Below are positions 44,652-54,911 of a stretch of DNA of 64,000 bases, piece by piece. Source of the stretch: Anisodus tanguticus (lineage: Eukaryota > Streptophyta > Magnoliopsida > Solanales > Solanaceae); NCBI GenBank assembly GCA_034509755.1, contig CM067555.1, positions 21,526,142 through 21,590,141 of the forward strand, read 5' to 3'. Position numbers and translations under genes: made by a program. Every line of letters starts with the position of its first letter. Within the stretch, counting starts at the first letter, position 1. The notes beneath the pieces were generated by a model. It was not told where the DNA came from and did no database searches. It was given only the letters and a program-made list of their open reading frames with translations.

Positions 44652-45508
44652 TAGGGGTGAGCACGGGTATAGGATATCTAGATATCCGATCGGAATCGAC
44701 ACTAACGGGTAGGTTCCAGGTAGATATATTATAATAACGGGTAGGTTTCGGGTATATATATTATAATAACGGGTAGGTTCCGGGTAGTAAAATTAGGAAC
44801 CGATCAATGTCGGGTCTGGTTCCGATTCCGGCAAATAGAGACATGGTAACCGGATCCGGAATCGATACACGGAACCTATGAAATATTAAATATTTTTACT
44901 TTTTTAATTCCACTTGCAGTCTCTTGCCCTCTTCATTTTCACATTTATCTTCCACTCTGCACTCTCTTCCTCTCCAATCAAAACAGCAAATTATCTCTCC
45001 TCCATCGACACACACCACAGTAGGTACTATTTTTCCAACTTCCCTAACCTCTGCGAATTGAAAGTATTTGCCATTAATCGAGTTGTTGCTACCTGTGAAT
45101 TGGAAGTGTTTTCCAACTTCCCTAACCCCTGCGATTGTGGTTTAACTTTTCATATTCGAGTTGCTACCTGCACTATCATTTCAATGTAATTTGAGAGGGT
45201 GAAACACTGGTTAGGTCACACACACACTACACTCTAGTGCCCAACATGTGTTCGATAATTTGCCACATCGAATCTGGGCCTAATACAACAAATTCAATTA
45301 GGTATTCTGATAAAACCTAATACAACTACAACTTAGGAAGCACTCTATAGGGTACCCCGGAACCTACCCGGAACCGCAGGGTCCGAGTAGGTTCCGGGTA
45401 ATGATTGCTACGGGTAGGTTTCGGATAGTAAATTTAGAAATCGATCTTTTACTGGGTAGGGTTCGGGTAGTTCAAAAAAGTTAGAGTACCCGGACCCGCA
45501 CACCCCTA
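44652..45508. mobile_element. non-autonomous hAT element (857 bp)
   Basis: The element starts taggggtgagcacggg and ends gacccgcacacccct(a), giving terminal inverted repeats of the TAGGGGTG-x-GC type. It is flanked by a perfect 8-bp duplication gtagcaaa at 44644-44651 and 45509-45516, which is diagnostic of hAT. Three 33-bp subterminal repeats (taacgggtaggtt..gggta) lie on the left and related copies on the right. It carries no transposase. Confidence 0.88.
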
Positions 45509-45649
45509 GTAGCAAACCACTAAGCCACATTTATATATCTTCGTCGTTCGCTTTTACAAATCATTTTTCATTTTTGTCTCAGTCACTTAATTTTCAATTT
45601 AGTACTGAATGTGATTGTGAAATTCTAAAGAATAGAAAATGATTTACTT

Positions 45650-46237
45650 GCTATTTAAATTTGGTTGACATTCGTTACTTATATTGATTTCATGGTTTGG
45701 ATGATTTCAATAAATTATGTTTTATTTTGCAGGAGTAATATCAATATATATAGTAATGAGAATGATGAAAGACTTAAGTTGGTTTAGAATGGGAATGTTG
45801 TCATTCCTTAGGTAATTATTGCTATTATTTTTTAATTTTAGTTGATTTAAAAAATATATATTAAATTTGAAAGGATAGGCATTTAAATTTGGTTGCCATT
45901 CATTATTTATCTTGGTTTCATGCTCTTTAATTTTGCAAGAATAATATCAATATGTATAGCGATGAGGATGGATGGAAAGACTTGAGATGATTTAGAAATG
46001 GGGATGTTATCATACCTTAGGTAATTATTGCTATTAATTTATATTTATTTAATTTTAATTTATATTTAAAAAATATTTGAATCTGAAAAGACTAGGCATT
46101 TAAATTGGTTGTCACTCGTTACTTATGTTGGTTTCATGTTTTTTTTTTTTTTTGACAATTTCAATAAATTGTATTTTATTTTGTAGAAATAATATCAATA
46201 ATATAGTGATGATAAAGACTTGAGATGGTTTAGAAAT
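45650..46237 (+). repeat. exon-like tandem repeat, copies 1 to 3
   Basis: Units beginning atttaaattTGGTTG start at 45653, 45881 and 46098 (spacing 228 and 217 bp). Each holds a pyrimidine run and tttgcag or tttgtag, about 85 bases, and then ccttag followed by gtaattattgc, the layout of an exon with splice sites. Copy 3 is split at 46237 by the element at 46238-51069 and resumes at 51073. Confidence 0.75.
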
Positions 46238-46392
46238 TATTACCAAAAAAACGCCTTTTCGCCACGGGTTCAAAAACCGTGGCAAAACTAACTAAAAAAG
46301 GTAATGTCCTCTGCGATGTAAGAAACCGTGGCTAAATTTAGTGGGCAAATCAGGCGGTAAACTAAAACTAAATCCCACTAACATGTTATTGG

Positions 46393-46960
46393 ATATATTA
46401 AAATTTATCTATGCAAAAATATATTTTAGCGTATAAATATATTGATGATACACACTGAAAATTTTATTGCACAAAATAGTAATAAAATTTGTGATTATTA
46501 TGGAATAATTGATAAAATTATAACTATTACATTAGATAATGCTACTTCTAATTATTATGCTATAAGACATTTAAAAGTTCGATTAACTTCATATTTTTTT
46601 GATCATTTTAATATAAGATGTGCGCGTTATATTTATAACTTAGTTATTCTTAAAAAAATTTGAAAACATTCTTGATAAAATATAATTTGCTATAAATTTT
46701 ATTTTTAAAGGTAAAAAAATATAAATATGCAAAGAGTATAAAAAAATTATGAATTAACTAATACAAAAAGTCCTGAAAAAATAGCGATTAGGTGAAATTC
46801 TCTATATGAACAACTACTTGTTGTTTATGATTATAGACAACCTGTAACTTTATTATTTAACGTCCATAATAAAAATCTAAAGAATATGTTTGTAGATAAT
46901 GATTGAATTTTTTTTAGAATTTAATGAATTTTTAGAAAAAAAATTCAAGCTACTAAAATT
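46393..46960 (+). pseudogene. hAT transposase fragment
   Basis: The frame at 46442-46663 reads ICDYYGIIDKIITITLDNAT, then AIRHLKVRL and FNIRCARYIYNLVI, which are the conserved catalytic Asp and Cys/His motifs of plant hAT transposases. A second stretch, WN-like NSLYEQLLVVYDYRQPVTLL at about 46797-46856, continues the domain after stops. Only the middle third of a transposase is present, and it lacks the N-terminal zinc finger and C-terminal dimerisation domain. Its link to the surrounding element is uncertain; it may be a separate insertion. Confidence 0.72.
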
Positions 46961-46969
46961 TTTTCCTGT

Positions 46970-48125
46970 ATTTTTACTTTCCCCAATTTATTTTCTTTTT
47001 TGGTTTTAGTTTTTCTCTTTAAACAATTAACGATACCCAGCACTGCTCCAAAAATTCGATTGCTTCATCGATTCCACGGCAGAGACGGAAAGGGTCTAGT
47101 CATCAGAATAAATTTTGCTCCATTGAGGTCCAACTCTTTCTTTATGCTTTTATCCCGTTTATGTATTTTCTTTTCGGTTGATAAATTTTATTACTTTCAT
47201 TTTGATGCTGCTTTAAATTTCTTATTCACGTTTGACGTTTTTCTTGCTTTGCTTTGTGTGTATCTTTGTGTTGAGCCGATGATTAAGATCTGCTTACACT
47301 CACACGTTGTGGGACTTGTATGTTGTTGTTGTTGATATTTGATAGATGGTTTATTTGGGTGAATATTTGGAAATTTTAGTTGCTCCAGGTAACAAATCTC
47401 TGCTACCCACGTTTTAAAGTCCATTTTTTGTTCAAAATCTTCAATGGGTTCCTTTTAGGGTTTCTGTTTGTGCAAAATCTTCAATGGGTTCCTTTAGCTT
47501 TGTGATTTTGGAAAGAAAATTCCCTTTCTTCACTTCTTCCTTTCTCATCCCCCACCTATGCATAAACAAATTTGGTGTTTTTACTTTAATATTGTTCGTA
47601 CAGTCATGAATGATGAAATTTTGTGTTAAATGGGTTATCTGAATTGTAATCCAGCAGCTAAATGAAATGCCGGAGAGAATTCCTATATCTTTGTGTGAAG
47701 TTGGATGGGTTAATACACAATTTTTTCTTCTAATGCTCTTGATGTGGAACTTGTCTAGCTACTGTTATTAGTTCTACTGTTGATCTTTGTACCTAGTATG
47801 AATGTAGCATATTAATCAGCACCACTCTCTGTAAGCCAAAGCAAAGTTCGTCGAAGTTTTGAATATTGATTCGAGAAGTTATGGTTTGAACTGCTATTGG
47901 ATATTGGTTGTTGGATTTCTTATTCTTAATATGCTTCTTCTCAACTGGTTAGTGCCTTATCGATATAGTTTCAATTCCTTTGTGGTAGTTCTCTGTAGTT
48001 TGAGATTTCTGCCTTAATTTAACTTCTCTGTGGTTTAAGTCTTCCACCTTTTGGGGAGTCACAAAGAAATGCTAAGGGAGAACTTATTTGTGGTTTATGT
48101 CTTCCACCTTCTTGTTACTTACCAG
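46970..48125 (+). other. non-coding part of the captured segment
   Basis: No gene family is recognised, including the 111-aa frame at 47000-47335, which is hydrophobic and uncharacteristic. Short direct duplications occur: caaaatcttcaatgggttcc at 47431 and 47476, and gtcttccacctt at 48039 and 48099. It may be captured promoter, first exon or intron DNA. Confidence 0.4.
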
Positions 48126-49650
48126 GACATGATTCACAGTCAAGTCCCTCAGTCAGAAAACCAAGTAAAAATGACAGGATAGTTGTAGAAGTTGAAGAGA
48201 AGTTGTCGAGTTGGAGTTTTTTGACACAACAGCAGTTGATAAGCTGCACACACGTAATGTACTGTCCTAACTGCAGTTCTCATATAACCAAGGTTGTCCT
48301 CCGAAGAGTAAAGCGGGAAAGAAGGATTGTAATAGAAACTGGTGATCGTGGTGCACCAAAAGTTCAAAAAAAGAAACTGGTGATCGTGGTGACCAAACAT
48401 CGGATCTAGTTGGATGCTTGTCATGCTTCAGTGTTTTCATTCGTATAGGTATATTTTCCAAAGTTTTATGTTCTTCTGAGTATCTCATCTAAGTGTAGTT
48501 GATGTATGACTATGTTACAATAAATTCACTAATTAAAATGTCGATTCATTTGTTGTCCTTGTGTTTGATGAAAACACCAGTGACCTCAAAGTCTTACTAT
48601 AAGGTAGTGAAAAACGGCTATGCCAAGTAGTGATCAATGACCATGGAACTGAATTGTTAAAAATGGAAAAGTGAAGCTCTGTGTTTCAGCAGCATTTGGG
48701 TTGACATGGTCTAATGCTCTTTGAGCTATAAGTGTAAATCTGCACTCAATTCTAATACATACAACATAACATTTTGCCTTTTGGACTATTTTAGGTCTTC
48801 AGTTCATGTGAAGAAGAGGCAGCTACAAAACCTGTAGGCTAAACATCAAATTTTAGTTGCTTACAGTCATTGCACTATATACCATTCTGAAGTTTCTCTT
48901 TATATCTAAGCCCCCTTTCCAGACATGATAACTAGTACCCCATTTCTTCATAACTGTATGAAGACTTCAGATGCTTGTTCAATTTATGCAGGAAAGAAGC
49001 TCAATCTCTTCCCGCTTTTTGGAAGTGGAGGCACAAACTCTGTGCCTTCTGGGTCTGGAACTGAAGGGGGAAAGCCAGTGGCAAATGAAGGTACTTAGTC
49101 TCGAAACTTTATGCATTTTGAATCATCCTGTTGCTTTCAGTAGGTGTTGCAAGGCTGTAACTACTTTCATGTATGATTATTTCAGTCGTTTTTACAGCTT
49201 TCTAGTTCAAATACTGGTTTAGTTACATTAGAAACATCGTAGGAAGAAATGGTGCTAAAGATCGTGGATATTTTCTTTTTTCATCAGTCTTGGTGTGAAG
49301 TTTGACTGTATGTGATATTTTAAAACTGAGCAGAAGGATGCTTTGATCTACATTGGTTTTTTCTCAAGGAGGATGCTTTTATGTTAAAAAGTTCGTATGT
49401 AAATATGTTGTGATAAATAGCTATATAATGCAGGAGATGACTGGCGAATTCCTATGGGAGATGCAGAAGCTTCATCATCAAATTTAGCGGCATGTCTAGG
49501 TACATCACATTTGGTTGCATTATCACGAGCGAAGTATCCTAATAATGCAGCATGTCTAGGTACATCTGATTTAGCTTTCTTCGTTGGATCTGAAGTGATC
49601 TATGTACATAAGTTTTCTCTCCCTAACGAAATCTGGGATCCTGCACCTTG
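48126..49650 (+). pseudogene. captured gene fragment like ER-body membrane protein (MEB/VIT-type)
   Basis: Three exon-like blocks with good splice sites join in phase: 48126-48448, 48992-49090 and from 49434. The first reads PSVRKPSKNDRIVVEVEEKL, then YCPNCSSHITKVVLRRVKR, and after a frameshift GCLSCFSVFIRIG. The second continues KKLNLFPLFGSGG and the third GDDWRIPMGDAEASSSN. CPNC-x3-IT followed by a basic run and a CLSCFSVFIP-like segment resembles plant 'membrane protein of ER body-like' proteins. The identification is from memory and moderate. A duplication of gaaactggtgatcgtggtg near 48337 and 48377 causes the frameshift. No membrane domain is included, so this is a partial, dead copy with introns kept. 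Confidence 0.5.
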
Positions 49651-50014
49651 CCCCTTTGATTTATGTGTTTTCTCTTTCATTAGTTGTTTCAAATTGTTCC
49701 TTGACTTACGTTCCTTCTAGAGTTGTTTTCCGTGGGACTTCATCATTTTAGACGTTCGAATCCTACTGATGTTGATATAGTATCATGACGAGTGAGTAGA
49801 TTCGTTTCATCTAAATCTTTAATACTTAAAAGAAGAGTGCACATATTCTGCTGGCCGCCAACGGCAGTTATTTGTCACTTAACTTGTTTTGTCTTGTTTG
49901 TATTAGATGGTTCAAACTTGAATATTGATCTTCACCATCATAAAACTCTTAATAAATCTTGCACTTCACTCTTTAAGTTTCTTTTGTAATTTAAAGTTGC
50001 ACTTGTTTCTGTAG

Positions 50015-50310
50015 GTATTCTCTGCAGAATTCTTAAAAAGTTATGGTAAGGATATCATTAATATTCATCATGGCCTTTTGCCTTCATTCAAGGGTGGGAG
50101 TCCATCTAAGCAGGTTCAATTTCCATGCCCCTTTCTTTAGATGTCATTTTCCACTCTTCTCTGTGGAGTTTTATTGTGATGGTTTACAAACTTAAGCATT
50201 TATTTGTTGTAACTTTTTAATAGGCTTTTGAGGCTGGTGTTAAGTTGATTGGTGCAACAAGTCACTTTGTTAGTGAAGTACTCTATGCAGGCCCAATCAT
50301 TGAGCAAATG
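50015..50310 (+). pseudogene. PURU: captured formyltetrahydrofolate deformylase exons
   Basis: Two exons separated by a 110-bp intron are evident. Exon 50015-50113 reads FSAEFLKSYGKDIINIHHGL then LPSFKGGSPSKQ, containing the INIHHGLLPSF formyltransferase signature. Exon 50224-50310 reads AFEAGVKLIGATSHFVSEV and AGPIIEQM. Plant PURU removes the formyl group from 10-formyltetrahydrofolate in mitochondria. The upstream ACT domain and the C-terminus are absent, and the conserved Asp before AGPIIEQ is Tyr (codon 50284-50286). The last exon runs into intron-like DNA. It is a captured genomic fragment, not a gene. Confidence 0.82.
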
Positions 50311-50593
50311 ATAATTATTTTTATGTGCATTTGAACTCCAAATTAGTTTTAGGATTTGACCTGCATTTTTAGTCTTTAACAGCTTATCATTTTACGATTG
50401 TAGTCCTAACTAGCTTTTCTCTTTCTTTTGATTCCTTAATGCTTCATTTTATTGATACTTTTAGCATGTTTAACTTTGGTAATAACAGTACCCATTTGAC
50501 ATGGCTTCTCTTTTACACCTTTAACAAAAATGAGTGATTAGTCAAATACACTATCAGCTAACTCCAAATCACAATATCCAGACACTTGATTTG

Positions 50594-50835
50594 AGTACTG
50601 TACAATTTATACTTGTTGAACAGGTCAACATGACAATGACACTAACTTCAGCTGGTTCAATTTCCCAAAGGACTAAGTCACAGGTCATAAGGAAAGTCAG
50701 CAAATGTGTAGGCAAGAGTTGGATGAATTCCACCCAGAAGAAAATGGAAGAGATGAAACAAGAGGTTGAAATGTCAAAGGCTTAAATTGGTGAACTGCAT
50801 CAATGTATGACGGAACTTCTAAGGCAAATGTAAAA
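50594..50835 (+). pseudogene. unidentified coiled-coil fragment
   Basis: An open frame reads SISQRTKSQVIRKVSKCVGK then WMNSTQKKMEEMKQEVEMSK, and after a stop IGELHQCMTELLRQ. The heptad-like charged pattern suggests a coiled coil. It sits near the right end of the gene-capturing element. It could be a tail of a CACTA-type accessory protein or a third captured gene; I do not recognise it firmly. Confidence 0.35.
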
Positions 50836-51072
50836 TGCTGTGTCTTTCTAGTTATGAAACTTTCATCATTTTTAGCAAATGATTTGTTAATTGGGATATG
50901 CTTTTATTAGTATCTATACCTCTTAATAATGTGTAATTCCTAGTGAATTCTTGAAATATATATATTTTTTAAAGCTGTAACATTTAGCCACGGTTAAATT
51001 TCCAGCACATTAATTTAGCCACGGTTATGTGGCAAATTTTGAGATTTGGATAAAATTTATTTAGCCATTAAT

Positions 51073-51220
51073 GGAGATAGTGTCACACCTTAGGTAATTA
51101 TTGCTATTAGTTTTTATTTGTTTATAAATTTGGTTGTCATTCATTACTTATGTTTGTTTCATGTTCTTTTGACGTCTTTAATAAGTTGTGTTTTGTTTTG
51201 TAGAAATAATATTAATATGT
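51073..51220 (+). repeat. exon-like tandem repeat, end of copy 3 and copy 4
   Basis: The end of copy 3 (gtgtcacaccttaggtaatt) is followed by copy 4 (tttataaatttggttgtcat...ttttgtagaaataatattaat). Copy 4 is cut by the inverted-repeat element starting at 51221. Confidence 0.72.
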
Positions 51221-52099
51221 GGGAGCGGCTCTGCTCCATTACTATTAGCTCCAGTAAGTATCAATATATCTGTAGCTGGGATTCTCATTTAGTTTGTTCC
51301 CCATTTTTGGTTACATTAAATTAATGATAAATTTTTGCATTGCTGCATCACGTAAACATTATACTGTTGACATTGTTGTGGCAAAGGTGTGTTGGTCTGA
51401 GGTTCTCTTTTGCACCTTCATTTGTAGAATAAGTGTCCAACTTAAGTACTTCTAAATCATACAGATTTTCTACAGGGAAGAGATTAATCAATTCTAATTC
51501 TATTAAACAATTACTTTTTGTGTCTCAATTTATGTGTTATAATTCTAATTTTGGAGTCAAACTTTTAATTTTAATCATGAAATTGGACATGAAATATTTA
51601 ATATTTTAAATTTTTTTTACATATTTAAAAATTACATAAAAAAATTATAAATCACACTAATTAAATATTAAAAATACAGATTTAAAATGCATATGAAAAA
51701 ATTGTATCATATGAAAAAAAATTGACTCTCAATATCAAACTAAGACACATTGAGACGGAGAGAGTAAAAAATATATTATTTAAATTTCGTTAATTTGACA
51801 ATATAATAGGGTGAGGATTGTTCGATACCATGTAAAGACTTGGATTCATATAATAAGTCTATGTTCCCATTTCATTTTCGATGTGACTCGTAACAAAATT
51901 AATATAAAAAAAAATGACAAAACAAGTAGCCTTTTGGTTCGTCAATGACACTGTGATGGAACACGTGTTTTTGTGAAATAGTGTTAATTAATCAGTAAAT
52001 GAAAAGAATCTCAGCCTTTCATATTTACTTAGACACGTGTCACTAATCTACAAATTGATACTTACGGGAGCGAATGGTAATGGAGCAGAGCCACTCCCC
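51221..52099. mobile_element. unclassified TIR element (about 880 bp)
   Basis: Terminal inverted repeats of about 47 bp: left gggagcggctctgctccatt at 51221, right aatggagcagagccactccc ending at 52098, continuing inward to gtaagtatcaat and its complement. No transposase. The flanking bases do not give a convincing duplication, so the superfamily is not assigned. A Stowaway-like MITE is nested inside at 51513-51765. Confidence 0.75.
51513..51765. mobile_element. Stowaway-like MITE nested in the TIR element
   Basis: The right end reads cattgagacggagagagta and the left end tgtctcaatttatgtg. These are diverged copies of the CTCCCTCCGTCTCAATTTATGTG type terminus with TA flanks found in Tc1/mariner Stowaway MITEs. 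The interior is AT-rich without coding potential. Confidence 0.6.
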
Positions 52100-52569
52100 A
52101 TATTGATTTAACCGGGTTACTAATATCTTAATTAGTAATTCTACGATCAAGAATATTTTTAGATTAAGTTATAAAAGACGTGACTCTCTCATTATCATAA
52201 TCTTCATCATGATGTCAAGCTCCAAAACTTTAATCAAGGATCTTATCATATTTAATCAAATAATTGATAATAACAATGTATGATAAAAGAATGTCAAATG
52301 CCATAAATTTATATTAAATAACGTTCACAGAAATATGTTTGAATCATCAAGTGTGAGATTGGATCTAGGGCATATCAACTATATTCCTAACATATGTGTG
52401 TTTTAATAAATTGTTGGTGATAGTTCAGGTATGAAACTCGCGCACCTAATAGTTCAAGTAGGAAAATCGCAAAAAATAAATAAAAATTCAAGTGTATTTT
52501 TTATAATTAACTCAAAAAGGAACTCGTATTTTCAATTAATTTTAACATTCCCCATATCTTTTTGTGCAG
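52100..52569. other. AT-rich spacer before the polygalacturonase exon
   Basis: No gene is recognised. A doubled phrase, gatagttcaggtatgaaact and tagttcaagtaggaaa, lies at 52419-52467. The last bases, atctttttgtgcag, look like a 3' splice site, so part of this may be a former intron. Confidence 0.45.
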
Positions 52570-52800
52570 CCAGATGCAGTCCAAGTGAGTAATGTAACAT
52601 ACAATGATGTTTTTGCGACAACACCAAGCATGATAGCAGTAAATCTAAATTGCAGCGACAACAGCACAGCTTGCACCAACTTATTGTTTTAGAAAATTAA
52701 CATAACCTCAGCTTTGCCTCAACAACAAACTCTTGCAGCTTGCAATAATGCTCATGGAAAACACTATTCAACTTTACCCCCAAACATAATTATCAAGAAA
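52570..52800 (+). pseudogene. polygalacturonase last-exon fragment
   Basis: After a good acceptor at 52569 the frame reads DAVQVSNVTYNDVFATTPSM, IAVNLNCSDNSTACTNLL, then SALPQQQTLAACNNAHGKHY. This is the C-terminal part of a plant glycoside hydrolase family 28 polygalacturonase, which cuts pectin in the cell wall. One in-frame stop (about 52689) interrupts it, and the upstream exons with the catalytic Asp residues and His are missing. No signal peptide or upstream coding region is present. It is an orphan exon, either a captured fragment or a leftover of a destroyed gene. Confidence 0.75.
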
Positions 52801-52944
52801 ACTTTCCATTTAGTTTTATCTATTGAAGGATCACCATTTTTGTTTAGCAGTAGTAGTTGCAGCCGGATTCATGTTCATGGTATAATGATAATGAAGATTT
52901 TGTTTGACTTGAATTATCTACACACATTGAGTCATTTTATTTAG

Positions 52945-53359
52945 TGTTTGCTAACTATATGAGAATAACTTAGAAAAAGCAATTATAGTCCATGAGTTAT
53001 TATTTTATTTCAAGATTGATCACAATCAGGCTTGCAAACACTGTGGAATCTAAGACCCAACATATACACCATCGAGCTTGGCTACCATAAATGTCCCACT
53101 GGCTCTTTAGTGTGGTTGTTCGGTATGCGAACAAAATCCACATTAAATACTCTTAATAATTTGAAGTAATTTGTGAAAAGAACATGTGAACTAGACAAAA
53201 CAAACAAATAATATCACATCAATAGTAAGAGTGCCTTTAGAATGACTAAATTAGTCTTAGCAGTTGTCCCAACAAACTCCAAAAAGTTACACGATCTTAG
53301 ATGTGAGACATGAACTTTCAAGATAATATATGTAATTATAGTAAAATACCTTTAAATAG
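52945..53359. other. spacer, no feature seen
   Basis: AT-rich DNA with no gene, RNA or repeat that I can support. Confidence 0.4.
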
Positions 53360-53361
53360 TA

Positions 53362-53618
53362 CTTCCTCCGTCTCAATTTATGTGACACTTTTTATTTTCT
53401 AAAAGTCAATATCACTAATCTTTGAAGTTAAATAAGATTAAATTAATTTAATATTTTAAAATTAAAATTTAAATATTCAAAAATGATTTGAAAGTTTGAA
53501 AGGTATGATAAGTTTTAATTTTTCTCATGTCAATACGATGAAAAAATAAATTGTTAAAGTTCATATAGTTTGAATCTAGAGAAGGAAAAATTATCACAAA
53601 AATCGACATAGAAGGAGC
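53362..53618. mobile_element. Stowaway-like MITE
   Basis: The left end cttcctccgtctcaatttat follows TA and matches the classic Stowaway terminus. The right end reads cgacatagaaggagca, its diverged complement. The interior is AT-rich and about 257 bp long overall, the normal size for these MITEs. Confidence 0.72.
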
Positions 53619-53754
53619 AATTCGATTCAGGACGAGCAGTTGTAATATGTTCTTATTATAATATTAGTATCCTTTAAGCAAAAAAAAAAAAAAAGATAGA
53701 TATAAAACCAGAAATAAAGAAGCCAATTGATGGTGAAGCTATGGTGGAACTTTC

Positions 53755-54906
53755 TGTTGGATATGTAAAGCAGTACGGAAAGTAAATAAATAAAGATTAC
53801 AAGTGTTCGAAAGGATAAACAAACAAGCCAATATTCAGAACTGTCGCAAGCTTGTTGAATCTTGAATCTTGATAACTTGAAATCAAGAAACACTAAATCT
53901 GGATTGTTACAACTGTGGCTAAGTCGATAGATGACTCTCTGTCTTTAAGACAAGATTTCCCCGTATATATGCTTTTACGTTAACGGGCAACAGTCTCCCA
54001 AGATAAAACAACAACTAATCAACACTACAAAGCAAATAGGTTGATTCTGACGAAGAAAACAAACACGAAACGACTTGCTGAAGAATGGAAAAGGAATGAA
54101 GAGTTTTCTGTTTTTGCTCACGTTTTTGGACTGATCTGTTTCTCTCTTCTGTTTGTCTCTGTGTGTATATTGTAGTCTCAACAATTGAGCCAAAAGGCTT
54201 CAAAATATAGTATAAGGGAAGGGAATTCTCAACTGCCAAGTAATGACTGTTTATGACCATTAGTGAAGGAGTTAATCAGCCAAGTAATGGCTGATTTAAT
54301 GTGCAACATAAATGAGCTTTTAGAGAAGAGTTATGGGCAGATTAATGGAGTTTTTAACGTTCCAAATACCAACCCAAACGGTAGGCAAAAACTTTCTGCC
54401 TTCCATCGTTTCCAATTTCATCTTTCCAGAAACTCCAGGGACCAAACTGTAAATATTAAATAATTTGGGGGTCCATCAGAAGAAGCTCACGTCCCGTGAC
54501 CCGAGCTCGGACCGGACCGGACGGGCGGGTGGCGGCGGCGCGCGTGTGGACTTAGCCTTGAACCCAAGCACATCTAGGTCCTCCCTCCTTCAAACACATG
54601 GGTTACCCGTGAGGTCCCAAACCCTTAGCCAATTTTGAGACTTATAAAGAGAATAATTCTTCATTTTCCCACCGATGTGGTAGATTTGTCCCACACCATA
54701 TTTTCATGCATCAAACACCTTACTTCGTGGACCAATATCTCTTTCATTTAACAACGAAATTTGACGATTCTTGGCCCTACGGTCATTTACTCACTTAGTA
54801 GATTATGCACGTGCGAAGAGACAAAGCATCCAACATGCAGAACCCTAGTGTTTAAGTCATTAAATATGGGTGGACGCACCTCCTCACCAAAGGCAAATTT
54901 CCAACA
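53755..54906 (-). repeat. copia solo LTR
   Basis: A 1,152-bp LTR on the minus strand starts TGTTGGAAATTTGCC and ends catatccaaca. It is flanked by a perfect 5-bp duplication ctttc at 53750-53754 and 54907-54911, so it is a solo LTR left by recombination between two LTRs. A TATA-like ttatactatattttg on the minus strand near 54200 precedes the gaagccttttggctcaattg leader shared with the copia LTR at 2661-3615. A strongly GC-rich block lies at 54490-54552. Confidence 0.92.
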
Positions 54907-54911
54907 CTTTC

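Larger units (their letters stand above)
46238..51069 (+). mobile_element. gene-capturing transposon (Pack-type), class unsure
   Basis: A 4,832-bp insertion interrupts copy 3 of the tandem repeat. The bases aat occur on both sides (46235-46237 and 51070-51072), which restores the repeat when the insert is removed. Both ends carry gccacggtt-type subterminal motifs (46261, 46282, 46327 and 50989, 51018). A 3-bp duplication and such motifs fit CACTA, but clear CACTA termini are not seen. It carries a hAT transposase scrap and intron-containing pieces of at least two host genes. Confidence 0.65.

Noticed and set aside
46139..46156. Poly-T run as a retroposon tail
   Set aside because: It interrupts a tandem repeat unit in the middle and no retroposed gene adjoins it.
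47000..47335. 111-aa frame that looks like a membrane protein
   Set aside because: AT-rich plus-strand DNA with T-rich codons gives spurious hydrophobic frames; no conserved motif, no credible start, and it sits in a captured non-coding stretch.
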